Shown here: positions 52,788 through 63,162 of the stretch, piece by piece
Numbering within the stretch: position 1 is the first letter of the stretch
Layout of the letters: each line of letters opens with the position of its first letter
Source of the DNA: Escarpia spicata
Lineage: Eukaryota; Annelida; Polychaeta; Sabellida; Siboglinidae
DNA length: 64,000 nt
Direction: 5' to 3'
NCBI GenBank assembly: GCA_963995525.1
Contig: OZ023218.1
Span: 46,375,814-46,439,813 of the forward strand
Translations under genes and position numbers: made by a program
Notes under the pieces: generated by a model
Seen by the model: only the letters and a program-made list of their open reading frames with translations
Told to the model about the DNA's origin: nothing
Database searches by the model: none

Positions 52788-53842
52788 ATGAACTCTACTT
52801 CGATCCGAAACGAGCGGGGAGTTACGGAGGTGTCAACGCGTTGCACCGCGCGTCAAAGGGGGGTCGACGACGCCCGGATGTCGAGAGGTGGCTAGCGGCG
52901 CAGGACGCTTATACTCTACACAAACCGGTTAAAAGACGTTTCAAACGACGTTGCGTTATCGTGGGCGGGCAAAACCAGCAGTGGCAAGCTGATCTGGTCG
53001 ATCTGACTAGGTTAAAAAAACACAACGACGGTATAACATTTCTATTGACGGTAATCGACGTGTTTTCGAAGCGGGCGTGGTGCGTTCCGTTGAAGAATAA
53101 GTCCGGCGCATCGCTCGTCGCGGCCTTCGAGCGTCTGCTGAACGACGCGCCGCCGCCGAACGCGCTGCAGACCGATAAGGGGACCGAGTTTCTGAATCGA
53201 CCCCTGCAAACGTTCCTAAAGAGTCGCGGCGTTCATCATTTCGTGACGCATAACGAGGAGACTAAAGCGAGCGTCGTGGAACGTTTCAATAGGACTTTGA
53301 AAACGCGCATGTGGCGTTATTTTACGAAACACGAGACGCTGCGCTACGTAGAGGCGTTACCGGATTTCGTGCATTCGTACAACAACGCCTATCATCGAAG
53401 CATCGGTAGGACGCCGGCGAGCGTCGACGCGACGAATCAGGAGGAGGTATGGCAACGCCTGTACGGCGGCGGCGGCTGTGGTAGGGGAAAAAAAACGAAA
53501 CTACGCGAAGGAGATCGCGTGCGTATCAGTAAGACGAGGGGTCAATTCAAAAAAGGATACATGCCTAATTGGAGCGAGGAGCTCTTCACCGTCGTAGAGG
53601 TGCATCCGTCCGAACCCCCCGTTTATCGCCTGAAGGACGACGCGGGGACACCGGTAGAGGGCGCCTTCTACGAACAGGAAGTACAACGCGTAGTCGTTCC
53701 GAAGGACAAACTGTATCGAGTGGAGGCGGTTCTGCAGCGGCGGCGTCGTCGCGGCGGCGGTTCGGAGGCGCTCGTGAAATGGAGCGGTTACCCGGCCTCC
53801 TTCAACAGTTGGATCGACGCCGCGGCGCTCGTGGACCTATAG
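52715..53842 (+). CDS. int: Polinton integrase with C-terminal chromodomain (C)
   Basis: 375 residues. Basic N-terminus, linker, then the rve core with D93 (WQADLVDL), D154 (LQTDKGTEFL) and E189 (SVVERFNRTLK), spaced 34 residues between the last two as in D,D35E enzymes. HSYNNAYHRSIGRTP follows, then a Gly run, an SH3-like KLREGDRVRISKTRGQF, and a chromodomain in the last about 42 residues (YRVEAVL, LVKWSGYPASFNSWI). It inserts the element with 6-bp staggered cuts; the chromodomain may direct it to methylated histones. Intact. Confidence 0.93.
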   Translation: MVSGWSRRPKRNLRKRNDDDDAELNELYFDPKRAGSYGGVNALHRASKGGRRRPDVERWLAAQDAYTLHKPVKRRFKRRCVIVGGQNQQWQADLVDLTRLKKHNDGITFLLTVIDVFSKRAWCVPLKNKSGASLVAAFERLLNDAPPPNALQTDKGTEFLNRPLQTFLKSRGVHHFVTHNEETKASVVERFNRTLKTRMWRYFTKHETLRYVEALPDFVHSYNNAYHRSIGRTPASVDATNQEEVWQRLYGGGGCGRGKKTKLREGDRVRISKTRGQFKKGYMPNWSEELFTVVEVHPSEPPVYRLKDDAGTPVEGAFYEQEVQRVVVPKDKLYRVEAVLQRRRRRGGGSEALVKWSGYPASFNSWIDAAALVDL

Positions 53843-53843
53843 C

Positions 53844-54131
53844 ATGCGTTGGACGCGTCACGAGGAATGCTGGCGACTGCACGAGTCGTGCTTATGCGGG
53901 GGAACGGCGCTCCTCCCGTATAAGGGGCCCTGCTGTACCCGCAGACCTCAGTGGCGCTATGGAGGCGAGGGACGAGCAGCCGACGAAGAAGACTACCAAA
54001 GAGGACTCCGTCGACGCCGCTACTGGTTTAGAGAGGCCGACGACGACCACCAACGAGGACTCCGTCGACGCCGTCGAGAACGCCGACGACTCCACCGTCC
54101 ACGAACCCGATCCATGGCGGCTCTGCGGTAA
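53844..54131 (+). CDS. Small Cys/His-rich ORF after integrase (C)
   Basis: 95 codons starting 1 bp after the integrase stop, with MRWTRHEECWRLHESCLC and LPYKGPCC; Arg-rich C-terminal half comes from overlapping the membrane-protein gene. Conserved in A in start, stop and Cys positions. Coding is uncertain. Confidence 0.3.
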   Translation: MRWTRHEECWRLHESCLCGGTALLPYKGPCCTRRPQWRYGGEGRAADEEDYQRGLRRRRYWFREADDDHQRGLRRRRRERRRLHRPRTRSMAALR

Positions 54132-54342
54132 CGAATGCCCAAAGGCCGAAATCGTATTCCTCTGTCAGGTCATCGTCCTGTACTTCGTCATCGCCGTTAG
54201 TATATACAATTTAACGCGGGGTCAAGGCGACTCCAATCTGTGGACGGCACTGTTGAGCAGCTGTCTCGGTTATCTTCTCCCGAGCCCGTCTATGAGCGGC
54301 GGCGGTCGACGACGACGACGAGACGATGGCGGTATCGTCTGA
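53959..54342 (+). CDS. Membrane protein with Cys-rich anchor region (C)
   Basis: 127 residues. Acidic/Thr-rich N-terminal part with two KEDSVDA/NEDSVDA repeats, Cys-containing WRLCGNECPKAEIVF, a membrane segment (LCQVIVLYFVIAVSIYNL), then NLWTALLSSCLGYLLPSP and an Arg-rich tail. The TM-GQGDSNLWTALLSS-GYLLP arrangement is a recurrent Polinton membrane protein. Overlaps the next gene by 17 bp. Confidence 0.6.
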   Translation: MEARDEQPTKKTTKEDSVDAATGLERPTTTTNEDSVDAVENADDSTVHEPDPWRLCGNECPKAEIVFLCQVIVLYFVIAVSIYNLTRGQGDSNLWTALLSSCLGYLLPSPSMSGGGRRRRRDDGGIV

Positions 54343-55192
54343 CTTTTACCTGACGCTACCGAGCAACGCGTCTACGAAGCGGCACCCCGAAAATACGTTG
54401 ACGCACTACATCACGACGCTGCCGCGACGGTTCGACCTGACCGGCGGAGAATGGGAATGCGGACTGGTGACGCTACAGTATCCGCACACGTGGTACAACG
54501 TGAGAGAGGCGGACGCTACCTTCTACCTGTCGGCGCGGCACGGTGAGGTGGGTCTTTTCACTACCATGGACGGTATCGGGATATACCGACAGGGTACGAT
54601 TACTCACGGTTTCTACAACAACGTTTTCTTGCTACTGCGCGAGCTCAACGAGGCGATAAGGAAATTGTGCACCGATAAGGTGAGGGTGCAGCTAAAGTAC
54701 AGCGGCGTCTCTAACCGAATAACGCTGCGTATGACGGCGGGTGTCGCCTTTACCCTACCCGATACGGGTCGTCTGAAGAACGTGCTAGGTTTCCACAAGA
54801 ACGTCATCGTAAGTCCGCCGATGCTGGGGCCCGAACCGGAAGTCGTCATTATCGAGACGTCCCCCGCCTCGTACACGTACGCGTACGAAGGTCGAAATAC
54901 GGTGGACATGAAGGCGGGCGTCGACACCCTGTACGTGTACACGGATCTCGTGGAATCGCGCGTCGTCGGCGACGTGTACGCACCGCTTCTTCGAAATATC
55001 GCCGTCTTCGGTACGAACGGTAGCGTTATTTCGGAAACGTTCGATCGCGTCCAATACGTGAAGCTGCTGCGGCATCAATTCGATACGATCGAGGTCGATA
55101 TAAGAGACGATTGCGGTCAACCGATACCATTCGAGCGGGGGAAGCTAGTGGCGACGCTTCACATCAGACGCTGTAAATCGAGATTGTTTTAA
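54326..55192 (+). CDS. Minor capsid (penton-like) protein candidate (C)
   Basis: 288 residues, same length as in A. FYLTLPSNAST at the start, GGEWECGLVTLQYPHTWYNV at about 40-60, beta-rich sequence throughout and GQPIPFERGKLVATLHIRR at the end. The family is ubiquitous in invertebrate Polintons; a single jelly-roll penton role has been proposed for such proteins, but my assignment rests on motif resemblance and position beside the capsid gene. Confidence 0.6.
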   Translation: MAVSSDFYLTLPSNASTKRHPENTLTHYITTLPRRFDLTGGEWECGLVTLQYPHTWYNVREADATFYLSARHGEVGLFTTMDGIGIYRQGTITHGFYNNVFLLLRELNEAIRKLCTDKVRVQLKYSGVSNRITLRMTAGVAFTLPDTGRLKNVLGFHKNVIVSPPMLGPEPEVVIIETSPASYTYAYEGRNTVDMKAGVDTLYVYTDLVESRVVGDVYAPLLRNIAVFGTNGSVISETFDRVQYVKLLRHQFDTIEVDIRDDCGQPIPFERGKLVATLHIRRCKSRLF

Positions 55193-55194
55193 CC

Positions 55195-55602
55195 ATGCCG
55201 AACCCGTACGAGGACTACTACGTTCGACAGGTAGGCGGTCAACTACCGGTATTCATCGGCAGTCGAGGTCAGCGCGGACACGGTCTGGGTAATATCTTCG
55301 GGAGCCTGTTTCGAAGCGTCATGCCGCTTTTTAAGAGAGGCGCCCTGGCGTTGGGAAAACGAGCGCTCAAAACCGGCGTGAACGTGGCGCGGGACGTCGT
55401 CGGCGGCGGCAATCTGAAAGCGTCGGTAAAACGACGCGCGAAGGAGGCCGGCGTCGATCTTCTCGACGGCCTATTGAAAGGGCCGGCGCCGAAGAAGAGA
55501 CGGGTGAAAAAAAGACCGCCTATAAAGAAGCAGCGTCGAACGGCGACGATCGTCAGTAGACGGAAGCGGGGACGTCGACCGGTCGATATATTCGACGCGT
55601 AA
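55195..55602 (+). CDS. Basic glycine-rich pX-like capsid-associated protein (C)
   Basis: 135 residues: YEDYYVRQVGGQLPVF, GLGNIFGSLFRSVMPLFKRG at about 30-50, AKEAGVDLLDGLL, and a strongly basic C-terminal third (KKRRVKKRPPIKKQRR). Its composition suits a protein that contacts packaged DNA or the inner capsid, like adenovirus core or cement proteins. Starts 2 bp after the upstream stop; 2 bp before the capsid gene. Confidence 0.65.
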   Translation: MPNPYEDYYVRQVGGQLPVFIGSRGQRGHGLGNIFGSLFRSVMPLFKRGALALGKRALKTGVNVARDVVGGGNLKASVKRRAKEAGVDLLDGLLKGPAPKKRRVKKRPPIKKQRRTATIVSRRKRGRRPVDIFDA

Positions 55603-55604
55603 CG

Positions 55605-56909
55605 ATGGCGTTCGTAAAGACAGCGTGCGAGGGCGTGAAGGCCGAAGTGGACCTGTTCGCCGGACCGGTGACGCAGAAGAGCATCGAGAGCAGTTATCGG
55701 ACCGCCTACCAACCGCTGACGGCTCTCGACGCCGGCGGTCCTATCGAGTTCCTCATTCCAGGGTCGGGTAACGACTATACGGACCTGGCGAGCCTTCAAA
55801 TGTACGTCCGCTTCAAAGTGGTTCAGGGGGACGGTACCGATCTGGCGGCCGGCACCAATGTGGCGCCGGTCAACAATTTCCTTCATTCGCTGTTCAGTCA
55901 AATCGACGTGTCGCTGAACGGTACGCTCGTGACGCCGTCGACCAATACGTACGCGTACCGGGCCTACATCGAGACCCTGCTGAGTTACGGTAGCGACGCG
56001 AAACGATCGCATCTCACGGGGTCGTTGTGGTACAAAGATAGCGCCGGACACATGAACGCGCGCGGGGACGATAACACCGGGTTCGTAGCGCGACGCGATC
56101 TGACGGCGGCCAGTACCGAGGTGGACATGATGGGACGCCTGCACGTCGACGCGTTTATGCTAAACCTCCTCCTACCGAGCGGTGTCGACACGAAAATACG
56201 CATGATCCAGTCGAAGGACGCCTTCGCGCTCATGGGCGCGGCTGCCGCGCCGGGGTGGCATATCGTGATACGTTCGATTTACCTGGAAGTCCGAAAAGTG
56301 AAGTTGAACCCGGAAGTCCAGCTGGGTCATATCAAAGCGTGGCTTTTGGGAACGGCTAAGTTTCCGATGCGCCGCGTCGACTGCAAGTCGTTCTCGATAA
56401 CCGCGGGTACGCTATCGCACACGCACGAGAACCTGTACATGGGCACGATTCCGAAACGCATAATCCTGATGATGATCGACAACGCCGCCTACAACGGAGA
56501 CTACACTAGAAATCCGTTCAACGCGCATCACAACGACATAAACTTCCTCGCGCTCAACGTCGACGGACGTCAGGTGCCGAGCAAGCCGCTGCAACCGGAC
56601 TTTCCGCACCACCGGTACATACGAAGCTACATGAATCTCTTCGAGGCCACCGGAAAGGCGGGCGAGGACGAGGGGAACGACATATCGCGATCGGACTTCG
56701 AAGCCGGCTACACCGTCTTCGCTTTCGACCTAACCCCCGACTGCTGCGACGGGGACCATTTCAACGTCGCGCGTCAGGGGAGCGTGGGCGCTAACATACA
56801 GTTCTCGATACCGCTACCCCGACCGGTGAACGTCATCGTGTACGCGGAATTCGAGACGGTGATGGAAATCGATCGGACCCGGAACGTCCTGTACGACTGT
56901 ACCTCGTAA
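55605..56909 (+). CDS. Major capsid protein candidate, F54H12.2-like (C)
   Basis: 434 residues. Conserved N-terminal TACEGVKAEVDLFAGPVTQ, GPIEFLIPGSGNDYTDL near 45-60, PVNNFLHSLFSQIDVSLNG near 88-106, YKDSAGHMNARGDDN near 145, and C-terminal YAEFETVMEIDRTRNVLYD. This is the F54H12.2-like family of invertebrate genomes, associated with Polintons and considered jelly-roll capsid proteins. Its stop overlaps the protease ATG (TAATG). The shortness relative to 500-600-residue Polinton capsids leaves some doubt. Confidence 0.75.
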   Translation: MAFVKTACEGVKAEVDLFAGPVTQKSIESSYRTAYQPLTALDAGGPIEFLIPGSGNDYTDLASLQMYVRFKVVQGDGTDLAAGTNVAPVNNFLHSLFSQIDVSLNGTLVTPSTNTYAYRAYIETLLSYGSDAKRSHLTGSLWYKDSAGHMNARGDDNTGFVARRDLTAASTEVDMMGRLHVDAFMLNLLLPSGVDTKIRMIQSKDAFALMGAAAAPGWHIVIRSIYLEVRKVKLNPEVQLGHIKAWLLGTAKFPMRRVDCKSFSITAGTLSHTHENLYMGTIPKRIILMMIDNAAYNGDYTRNPFNAHHNDINFLALNVDGRQVPSKPLQPDFPHHRYIRSYMNLFEATGKAGEDEGNDISRSDFEAGYTVFAFDLTPDCCDGDHFNVARQGSVGANIQFSIPLPRPVNVIVYAEFETVMEIDRTRNVLYDCTS

Positions 56910-57364
56910 TGGATACGTTCCAACTGCTGTGTCGCCTCGAACTCGATGCGTACGCTAAACACATCGTCCTCGGCGTCGTACCTAAAGACGCGCTACTTAC
57001 CACCACCACCACCACTTACCCGATGGCCTTCGTGTGCAATACCGACGACGGCGGCGAACCGGGGGAGCACTGGGTGGCCGTCTACGTCGACCGCCGAGGC
57101 GTCGGCGAGTACTTCGATTCGTACGGTCTTCCGCCGCTGCACGCCGACTTCCGCACCTTCCTGCACCGACACTGCGGCGACGCGTGGACGTACAACGACA
57201 AGAGACTGCAGAGCGTCGTCTCTAACGTGTGCGGACAATATTGCGTCGCCTACCTACTCCTCCGATGTCGCGGCATGCCGTTGACGACGTTCCAGAACAT
57301 ATTCGGCACCGATCGGGTGGCTAATGACTGTCTCGTATTCGATTGGCTAAAGCCATTGCATTAA
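56909..57364 (+). CDS. Adenain-like cysteine protease (C)
   Basis: 151 residues. Catalytic His54 (GEHWVAVYV), Asp70 (GEYFDSYGLPP), Gln101 and Cys108 (LQSVVSNVCGQYC), with the Gln seven residues before the Cys as in adenovirus protease. It is shorter than adenain (about 200 residues) but in range for Polintons. Processes structural precursors. Last gene of the late cluster; a Thr run at 31-36 varies in length between copies. Confidence 0.9.
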   Translation: MDTFQLLCRLELDAYAKHIVLGVVPKDALLTTTTTTYPMAFVCNTDDGGEPGEHWVAVYVDRRGVGEYFDSYGLPPLHADFRTFLHRHCGDAWTYNDKRLQSVVSNVCGQYCVAYLLLRCRGMPLTTFQNIFGTDRVANDCLVFDWLKPLH

Positions 57365-57526
57365 CGCTTCGCTTTTACGTGTATAGTAGTAGTAATAAAA
57401 AACAACGACGATGAAATGTACGCACTTGTGTTTGTTTTATTATTATCCTACCCTACCTACATACATACATACAGAACCCTACCCCTAGGCGGCCCCCCAC
57501 CCCTAGGGTAGGTTTAGTTATACGAG
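57365..57526. terminator. Shared 3' region between protease and polymerase (C)
   Basis: Contains AGTAATAAAAAAC on the plus strand for the late cluster, TACCCTACC/CATACATACATA repeats and the GGCGGCCCCCCACCCC core, i.e. the inverse of the A and B regions. Confidence 0.55.
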
Positions 57527-60500
57527 TTAGACGAGTATCGGCGCCGTGGTGACGCCATCGTCGAGCACGCGGCGTTTAGCGTAGAAATAGCTCAACGCCG
57601 CGCGCTCTTGAACGTACGTCAACACGGACGAGTTTTTCACTTGGAAACCGTAGTTCCAACCGACGCCGCTGCGTCGGTCGCGCAGTACGGCGAGGAAGTC
57701 GTGCTCGTCGATATCGTTCTGACGTTTACTCAAGCCCTTCGTGCTGTACTTCGCGCCGCAGTCGCCGCCGAAGCAGTAGTACGTCTTACTGCACAGCGCC
57801 ACGATTCCGTCGCCGCGCCACTCTTCTTTGAAGAGACCCGGCGTTCGACGATCGAATAGAAGACGGCGCGCGCAGCAGTCCCCACCCTCCCACGTCAGTC
57901 CGGCGACGCGGCACCGTACGTACGCGTCCACGTGCGCGTCGCAACATTCGGCCGGAAACCAGAGCGATCGCGTCCGGAAGTAGTGTTCGCGCGTCGCTTC
58001 CGGTACGAGCGCGTCGATGTCGAGACCCGCGAGGGCTATGTACGCCGAATCGGTGTCCATAGCGCAGTACTGAAAGAGCGGGCGTGGAATGTAGGCGTCG
58101 ACGAAGTCGTAATAAAACTCCAGCATTCGTAATTTCGCGTATTGATACACGAAATAACCGATTTGAATCGGCAGATCGTAGACGACGGTGCGCTTATTCA
58201 GCGCCACCTCGTACAGCTCGTCGTCGACGACGACGTCGAGTTGCCGGAAGCGACGGTCGTTGACGAGTCGCGAGGCGCCTACCGACGTAGCGTACTTGAT
58301 ATCCCGGTGCCGATCGACGCGCGTAATCGTCTTCCCGTACGAACTGTTGCCGAGTAGTTTGAAGGTGTCGGCGATGATCGCTTTATCGGGGTCGACGTCG
58401 CCCTCGCGTCGCGCCGTCGACACCGTATCGCCGAAACGACGAAAGCAGGCGATCGGCGTGTACTCGATCACCTGGTAGATGCGCGCGACGACGAGCCCGT
58501 GCTCCAGATACCAGCGTAGAAGGGGCGTGGCGAGTACGATCGCCGTGCCGAAGTAGCTACCAACGAGCGTCCGTTGAGGTCGGGTGAGTAGCTCGTGTGA
58601 CTCGGCGTAGCGGCGCATGAACGGGCTGAGGTCGTCGCGTGCGATATCGACGTTCTTGAATACGGGCTGCATTTCGGCGAACTTAGCGCGCAGCGCTTCC
58701 GGCACGGCGATATCGCACTGCACGAGACCGAATAGAGAGCCGTCGCGTACACCCGCCAGTATCGTCGAGTGCGTTACGCGCCTCGCGTCGGGTCGCGTCA
58801 CGGCGGGGGGTCTCACGGCTCGCCACTGGCACTCCCACATTTCGACGACGGCGTCGACGTGGCGGCGCAGGTAGGACGTCACGGCGATCGTCGCGGCGTA
58901 CAGAGTCGTCATCGGTTGACCGTTGACGGCGTTCGTCGTCACGTGCGTCTGGCATATCGGGCAGCCGTGAAAGAAACAACCGTGAAATTGATACGCCGTT
59001 CGCGTGGCGGCGCACCAACCGTCGACTCGGTACTTACCGATGCGCTTCTCGCGGCCGTTCAACTGGTGTCGTATAGGGGCGTCTATTCGTTCCGCTTCGT
59101 ACGTCAACCACTCTACGGCCATACGACCGTAGCGGTGCACGTGTTCCGCTCGAAAGTCGTTCTCCGCGCGTCGGCGCGTGTACCAACCCGTCGGCATTTC
59201 CCGCATCATCGCCGATAGATAGAGACCGTTCGCGTCATAGCCGACTATCGAACGACACGGGTTGTCACCGCCTCGAATCGACGTCACGCCGGCTTCTTGA
59301 TGACGCGAGAAGATGATCGATGGACCGCCGACGATCTGCGACTGCAGTAGGCGGTGCAGGTCTTTGTTCGGTTCGTTGAACAACGAGAAATGGATTGACG
59401 ACGGCAGGTCGTTGAATAGGTACAACAACGTCAACCCCGGTACGCTGATGGCGTCCTTAAACATGTCGATGCGCTGACGGCGATAGAAGGCGAACTGCCG
59501 CTCGAGGGCCTCGAGAAACGGCGCCACATCTCGGTTATTATACCAGATTAGAAAGTCGCGCATCGTCGTCATGCACTCGTCGCGCCATGCCGTCGCACAA
59601 ATTTCGTACGCCTCCGCGGAGATTCCCTCGCGTTTCAGGTGGCTGTAGAAAGTTTCGCGCGGCGGTAGGACGTTCTCGTCCAGACGCGTCAACGCGTCGA
59701 TATATTCGTACGGAAAGTACCCCTTGGTCGCCGCGCAGTCGTACGCTTTCAGATAGCGCTCGTAGCTGACACCGGGCGCGAGGTAATTAGTTATGTCCAG
59801 AAATTTCAACGTCGACGTCGTCAGGCACATGTAAGCGTTCTGTCGTTTAATCGTGAACGTCGACGATGTGTGCTGCGCGTCGTCGGTTATGAGCAGGGGG
59901 GTCAAGTACTTTTTGACGACATTCAAATCGTACTTACCGCTGTTGAAACCCAGTACGGGCATTTGACGAAGGTGCGTCCACAGGCGGTCGGCGAGTGCGG
60001 CGTACGGTGACGCGTCCTTGGCGTCGTCGTCACTTCGTTGCCGCCAGTCTTTATCGAGCGCTTCGATCGCCTCAAAGACCGCGTCGTAGCGGGGGCGTAG
60101 AAGCGCGCAAGCCGCCGCGCTCACGGCTTCCAGGTCATCGATGAGGCGACGCGCTAGATCGGCCGAATCACCGGTCGTGACGTAACAGCGCGCCGCTTCG
60201 TGTCCTGGCACGTTCGACGCGACGCTCACGCTGAGCAGTTCGTGTCGCGCTAGCCACCGACATTTATCGGTATCCGGCGGTAGCTCGTTGGTGGCGAAAT
60301 AACATTCAAAGTCGAAGGTCGCGCGGTACGGATAGTAGCGCAGATCGTCGTCGCCGACGTCGATACCTTCGTCGTCGAGTCGTTGAAATACGGACGGTTT
60401 CGGTCGGTAGACGCCGCCGGGAAACACGTGACGAACACCGCCCTCGCACGTAGCTTCGTGACGTCGTAATAGTGACGGGTACCGCCAGAGGGAGTTGCCG

Positions 60501-61615
60501 CATTTCGAGCACTTGTACGTTTTCGCGTACGCGCGCAGATCGGTTATGTACGAAAAGTGATTCTCGTACAGGTTGACATTCAGGGTTGTGGGGTGCGCTT
60601 CGAGCGATCGACGGACTAGTTCGGCGGCGCCAGTCGTCGTTAGTCGATAGACGACGATGTTGATACGAAAAAACGTCTCCACGCGTTCCAGTTCGTTCAG
60701 GCGCACGCCGATCGGCTTCGGGGCGTAGCGCGCGCTCAGTTGTTTAGCTACTCGCGTTAAACGGGTTGTATTTAGGTGCTTCCCACCACCACCACCACCT
60801 TGCCGATGGAGGGCGATGCATCGGAAGAGGCATAGAGGATCGTCGTAGGGCTTGCCTCCCCGAGCGTTCGTCAACGCCACGATGTGCTTGTTGTTACGTA
60901 CGTAGGCGGGGAGCGCGGTGCCAACGCACCCGATAGGATGGTTTAGGATGGCGTTCACGAAGTAGGTGGCGTTCGTTACGAGCTCGACCACCCACTCCGA
61001 ATCGGGGCGCTGCGCGATGACGTACTGTAGTACGTCGGTCGTGCGCACGAGATCGAGGAATCGTTCGAAAGAACGGCTATCGGTTACGAGGGCGGGTGTT
61101 TCGAGAAGGCGACCGCAGCAGTTACAGGACGAATGAAAATAGCGGTAACGACCCGATACCTTGTGGCGTAACACGAAACCATAGCTTACGTTTATTTTAA
61201 ACGCATTCTTTCGTTCGCTAAACATAACCCTCAGACGCGGTTCGAGCACCCGCGTACTCGTACAGGCGGTCATGCGATAGTTGTAGCGGGACTGTACGAC
61301 ACCGAGCGCTACCGACGTCTCTATGCTACGTCGATGCTCGTCCACGACGCGCTGAAGAGCATCGGTTGAGGGTGGTGGTGGTGGTGGATTATCATCGGGG
61401 GGTAACGACACCACCGGCTGACCGCACCGTTCCCTCAGGTGTCGTAGCATCCCGGCGCGCGTACTGTACGTTACGCCGCATTTCGGACACTCTCGTCGCT
61501 TTACGCATAGCGCATCATCGCCGCATCGTTTCGAACTCTTCGCGTGTCGCTCTAACGCCGACTGTTTCAAGAAATAAGCACCGCATTTCGGACATTGCCA
61601 CCTAGTAGGTGGCAT
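57527..61615 (-). CDS. polB: Protein-primed DNA polymerase B with zinc fingers and OTU-like domain (C)
   Basis: 1,362 residues from the ATG at 61615, chosen because it matches B (MPPTRWQCPKCG) and lies 35 bp after the TATA box; an upstream in-frame ATG at 61792 reads through the promoter repeats. Same domain order as B: two zinc fingers, OTU-like DPLCLFRC...NHFSYI, third finger, FDFECYF exonuclease, YDANGLYLSAM, LLGNSSYGKT and MDTDSAYI polymerase motifs, all intact. Small differences include an added GGGG stretch after IALHRQ from CCA/ACC repeat growth and RCRVAG for RRRVAG. Confidence 0.95.
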   Translation of the reverse strand: MPPTRWQCPKCGAYFLKQSALERHAKSSKRCGDDALCVKRRECPKCGVTYSTRAGMLRHLRERCGQPVVSLPPDDNPPPPPPSTDALQRVVDEHRRSIETSVALGVVQSRYNYRMTACTSTRVLEPRLRVMFSERKNAFKINVSYGFVLRHKVSGRYRYFHSSCNCCGRLLETPALVTDSRSFERFLDLVRTTDVLQYVIAQRPDSEWVVELVTNATYFVNAILNHPIGCVGTALPAYVRNNKHIVALTNARGGKPYDDPLCLFRCIALHRQGGGGGGKHLNTTRLTRVAKQLSARYAPKPIGVRLNELERVETFFRINIVVYRLTTTGAAELVRRSLEAHPTTLNVNLYENHFSYITDLRAYAKTYKCSKCGNSLWRYPSLLRRHEATCEGGVRHVFPGGVYRPKPSVFQRLDDEGIDVGDDDLRYYPYRATFDFECYFATNELPPDTDKCRWLARHELLSVSVASNVPGHEAARCYVTTGDSADLARRLIDDLEAVSAAACALLRPRYDAVFEAIEALDKDWRQRSDDDAKDASPYAALADRLWTHLRQMPVLGFNSGKYDLNVVKKYLTPLLITDDAQHTSSTFTIKRQNAYMCLTTSTLKFLDITNYLAPGVSYERYLKAYDCAATKGYFPYEYIDALTRLDENVLPPRETFYSHLKREGISAEAYEICATAWRDECMTTMRDFLIWYNNRDVAPFLEALERQFAFYRRQRIDMFKDAISVPGLTLLYLFNDLPSSIHFSLFNEPNKDLHRLLQSQIVGGPSIIFSRHQEAGVTSIRGGDNPCRSIVGYDANGLYLSAMMREMPTGWYTRRRAENDFRAEHVHRYGRMAVEWLTYEAERIDAPIRHQLNGREKRIGKYRVDGWCAATRTAYQFHGCFFHGCPICQTHVTTNAVNGQPMTTLYAATIAVTSYLRRHVDAVVEMWECQWRAVRPPAVTRPDARRVTHSTILAGVRDGSLFGLVQCDIAVPEALRAKFAEMQPVFKNVDIARDDLSPFMRRYAESHELLTRPQRTLVGSYFGTAIVLATPLLRWYLEHGLVVARIYQVIEYTPIACFRRFGDTVSTARREGDVDPDKAIIADTFKLLGNSSYGKTITRVDRHRDIKYATSVGASRLVNDRRFRQLDVVVDDELYEVALNKRTVVYDLPIQIGYFVYQYAKLRMLEFYYDFVDAYIPRPLFQYCAMDTDSAYIALAGLDIDALVPEATREHYFRTRSLWFPAECCDAHVDAYVRCRVAGLTWEGGDCCARRLLFDRRTPGLFKEEWRGDGIVALCSKTYYCFGGDCGAKYSTKGLSKRQNDIDEHDFLAVLRDRRSGVGWNYGFQVKNSSVLTYVQERAALSYFYAKRRVLDDGVTTAPILV

Positions 61616-61650
61616 ACTTTTCTTTGTGCTGCTACTTTTTCGAATACCTC

Positions 61651-61658
61651 TATTTATA
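61651..61658 (-). promoter_or_regulatory. TATA box of polymerase gene (C)
   Basis: TATAAATA on the minus strand, 35 bp upstream of the ATG at 61615, flanked by the conserved GTACCTCGT. Confidence 0.65.
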
Positions 61659-61684
61659 ACGAGGTACGGACATGCGCAGTGAGT

Positions 61685-62151
<467 letters not shown>

Positions 62152-62260
62152 ACTCGGAAACGAGGAACGTACATTTTCAACGTTTTATTAAGCGTGTCGT
62201 ACAACGAAAAGCGATATTAAGCAAAATCAGCAGAATAGGCAGTAATGTTCATTTTTTAAT

Positions 62261-62842
62261 TTAAAGGCCGCTTCTGCACTGTACGTAGACGTGCACTGCC
62301 GACTCTAGTCGAGCTCGATTGACGAATTCGCGCCAATTCGTACCGAGGAGCCAGTCGGATACGAACTGTACCAAATACAATTCCCCAGCTCGCCCCGGTT
62401 GCTGTCCGTACGCCTTCACGTGTAGTAACTCCACCAGACGTATGAAGGTTGGTATCAGTGAGTGCTGCAGACACGATTCCAACACTCCGTTGAAGTGTTG
62501 CGTGACGAGTTCGGTTACGTTCTCGTAGCGCCGTGCGTACTCACGAGTAGGCCTACCCGCCCGATAGCCGATCATATGCACGTACGGACATCCCTCGTTA
62601 ACTTCGCAAGCACCGCATCGATCGCGCGCCGTCTCCAATATCAACTCACCGAGGTGCTCAGCGAGGAGGGCCATCGCATGTCGCTCATAGCGACAGGCCA
62701 CCTGACCACGCCCCGGTTCGACGACGCGTCGTTGCATCGCGTCCAACGGTACAATCTGGTGTAAACTTTCGTAAGGCGGTGGTGTACCAAGCGCCTCCTC
62801 AATGATAGCATCCAAGGCGCTATCGACATCGCCCGCACATCC
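62261..62842 (-). CDS. Cysteine-containing unknown Polinton protein (C)
   Basis: Open frame of 193 codons plus stop from just after an acceptor-like TGCTGTAG, without ATG. Compared with B it lacks 8 codons (the PSCCWKTAPS region becomes PLDAM), in frame, so the CC pair of B is not essential. The cluster CGACEVNEGCPYVHM and C-terminal half are conserved. Confidence 0.5.
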   Translation of the reverse strand, partial: GCAGDVDSALDAIIEEALGTPPPYESLHQIVPLDAMQRRVVEPGRGQVACRYERHAMALLAEHLGELILETARDRCGACEVNEGCPYVHMIGYRAGRPTREYARRYENVTELVTQHFNGVLESCLQHSLIPTFIRLVELLHVKAYGQQPGRAGELYLVQFVSDWLLGTNWREFVNRARLESAVHVYVQCRSGL

Positions 62843-62939
62843 CTACAGCACAAAAGCAGGTGCCTACAAACACACATTTCCCACGGCGAGCGTGCGCACG
62901 TTCAGGCCGTCGCGCTCTCTACAAAACACATTATTATCA

Positions 62940-63110
62940 TTAATCCACCTCTTTTGCTGCGTTAACACGAGCCATCAACGAGGCGTCTTTCCTCTCACTA
63001 TCCGTCACCGAACGATCGAGTAGTGTTTGTACGAACAGGGCAACTTCGGCGTATCTCGCACGCATCCGTTCATTATTGGCTAACATTTCCAGCAGAATTC
63101 GCCGCACCTC
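62940..63110 (-). CDS. Conserved exon-like coding segment 2 (C)
   Basis: 56 residues plus stop, preceded by TATGTCTACAG; replacements against A and B are conservative (V/I, V/L, A/S). Same length as in the other copies. Confidence 0.4.
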   Translation of the reverse strand, partial: EVRRILLEMLANNERMRARYAEVALFVQTLLDRSVTDSERKDASLMARVNAAKEVD

Positions 63111-63162
63111 CTGTAGACATACAACAAATAAATGTCATGTTTTATATAGGCTGAGCGCCTTT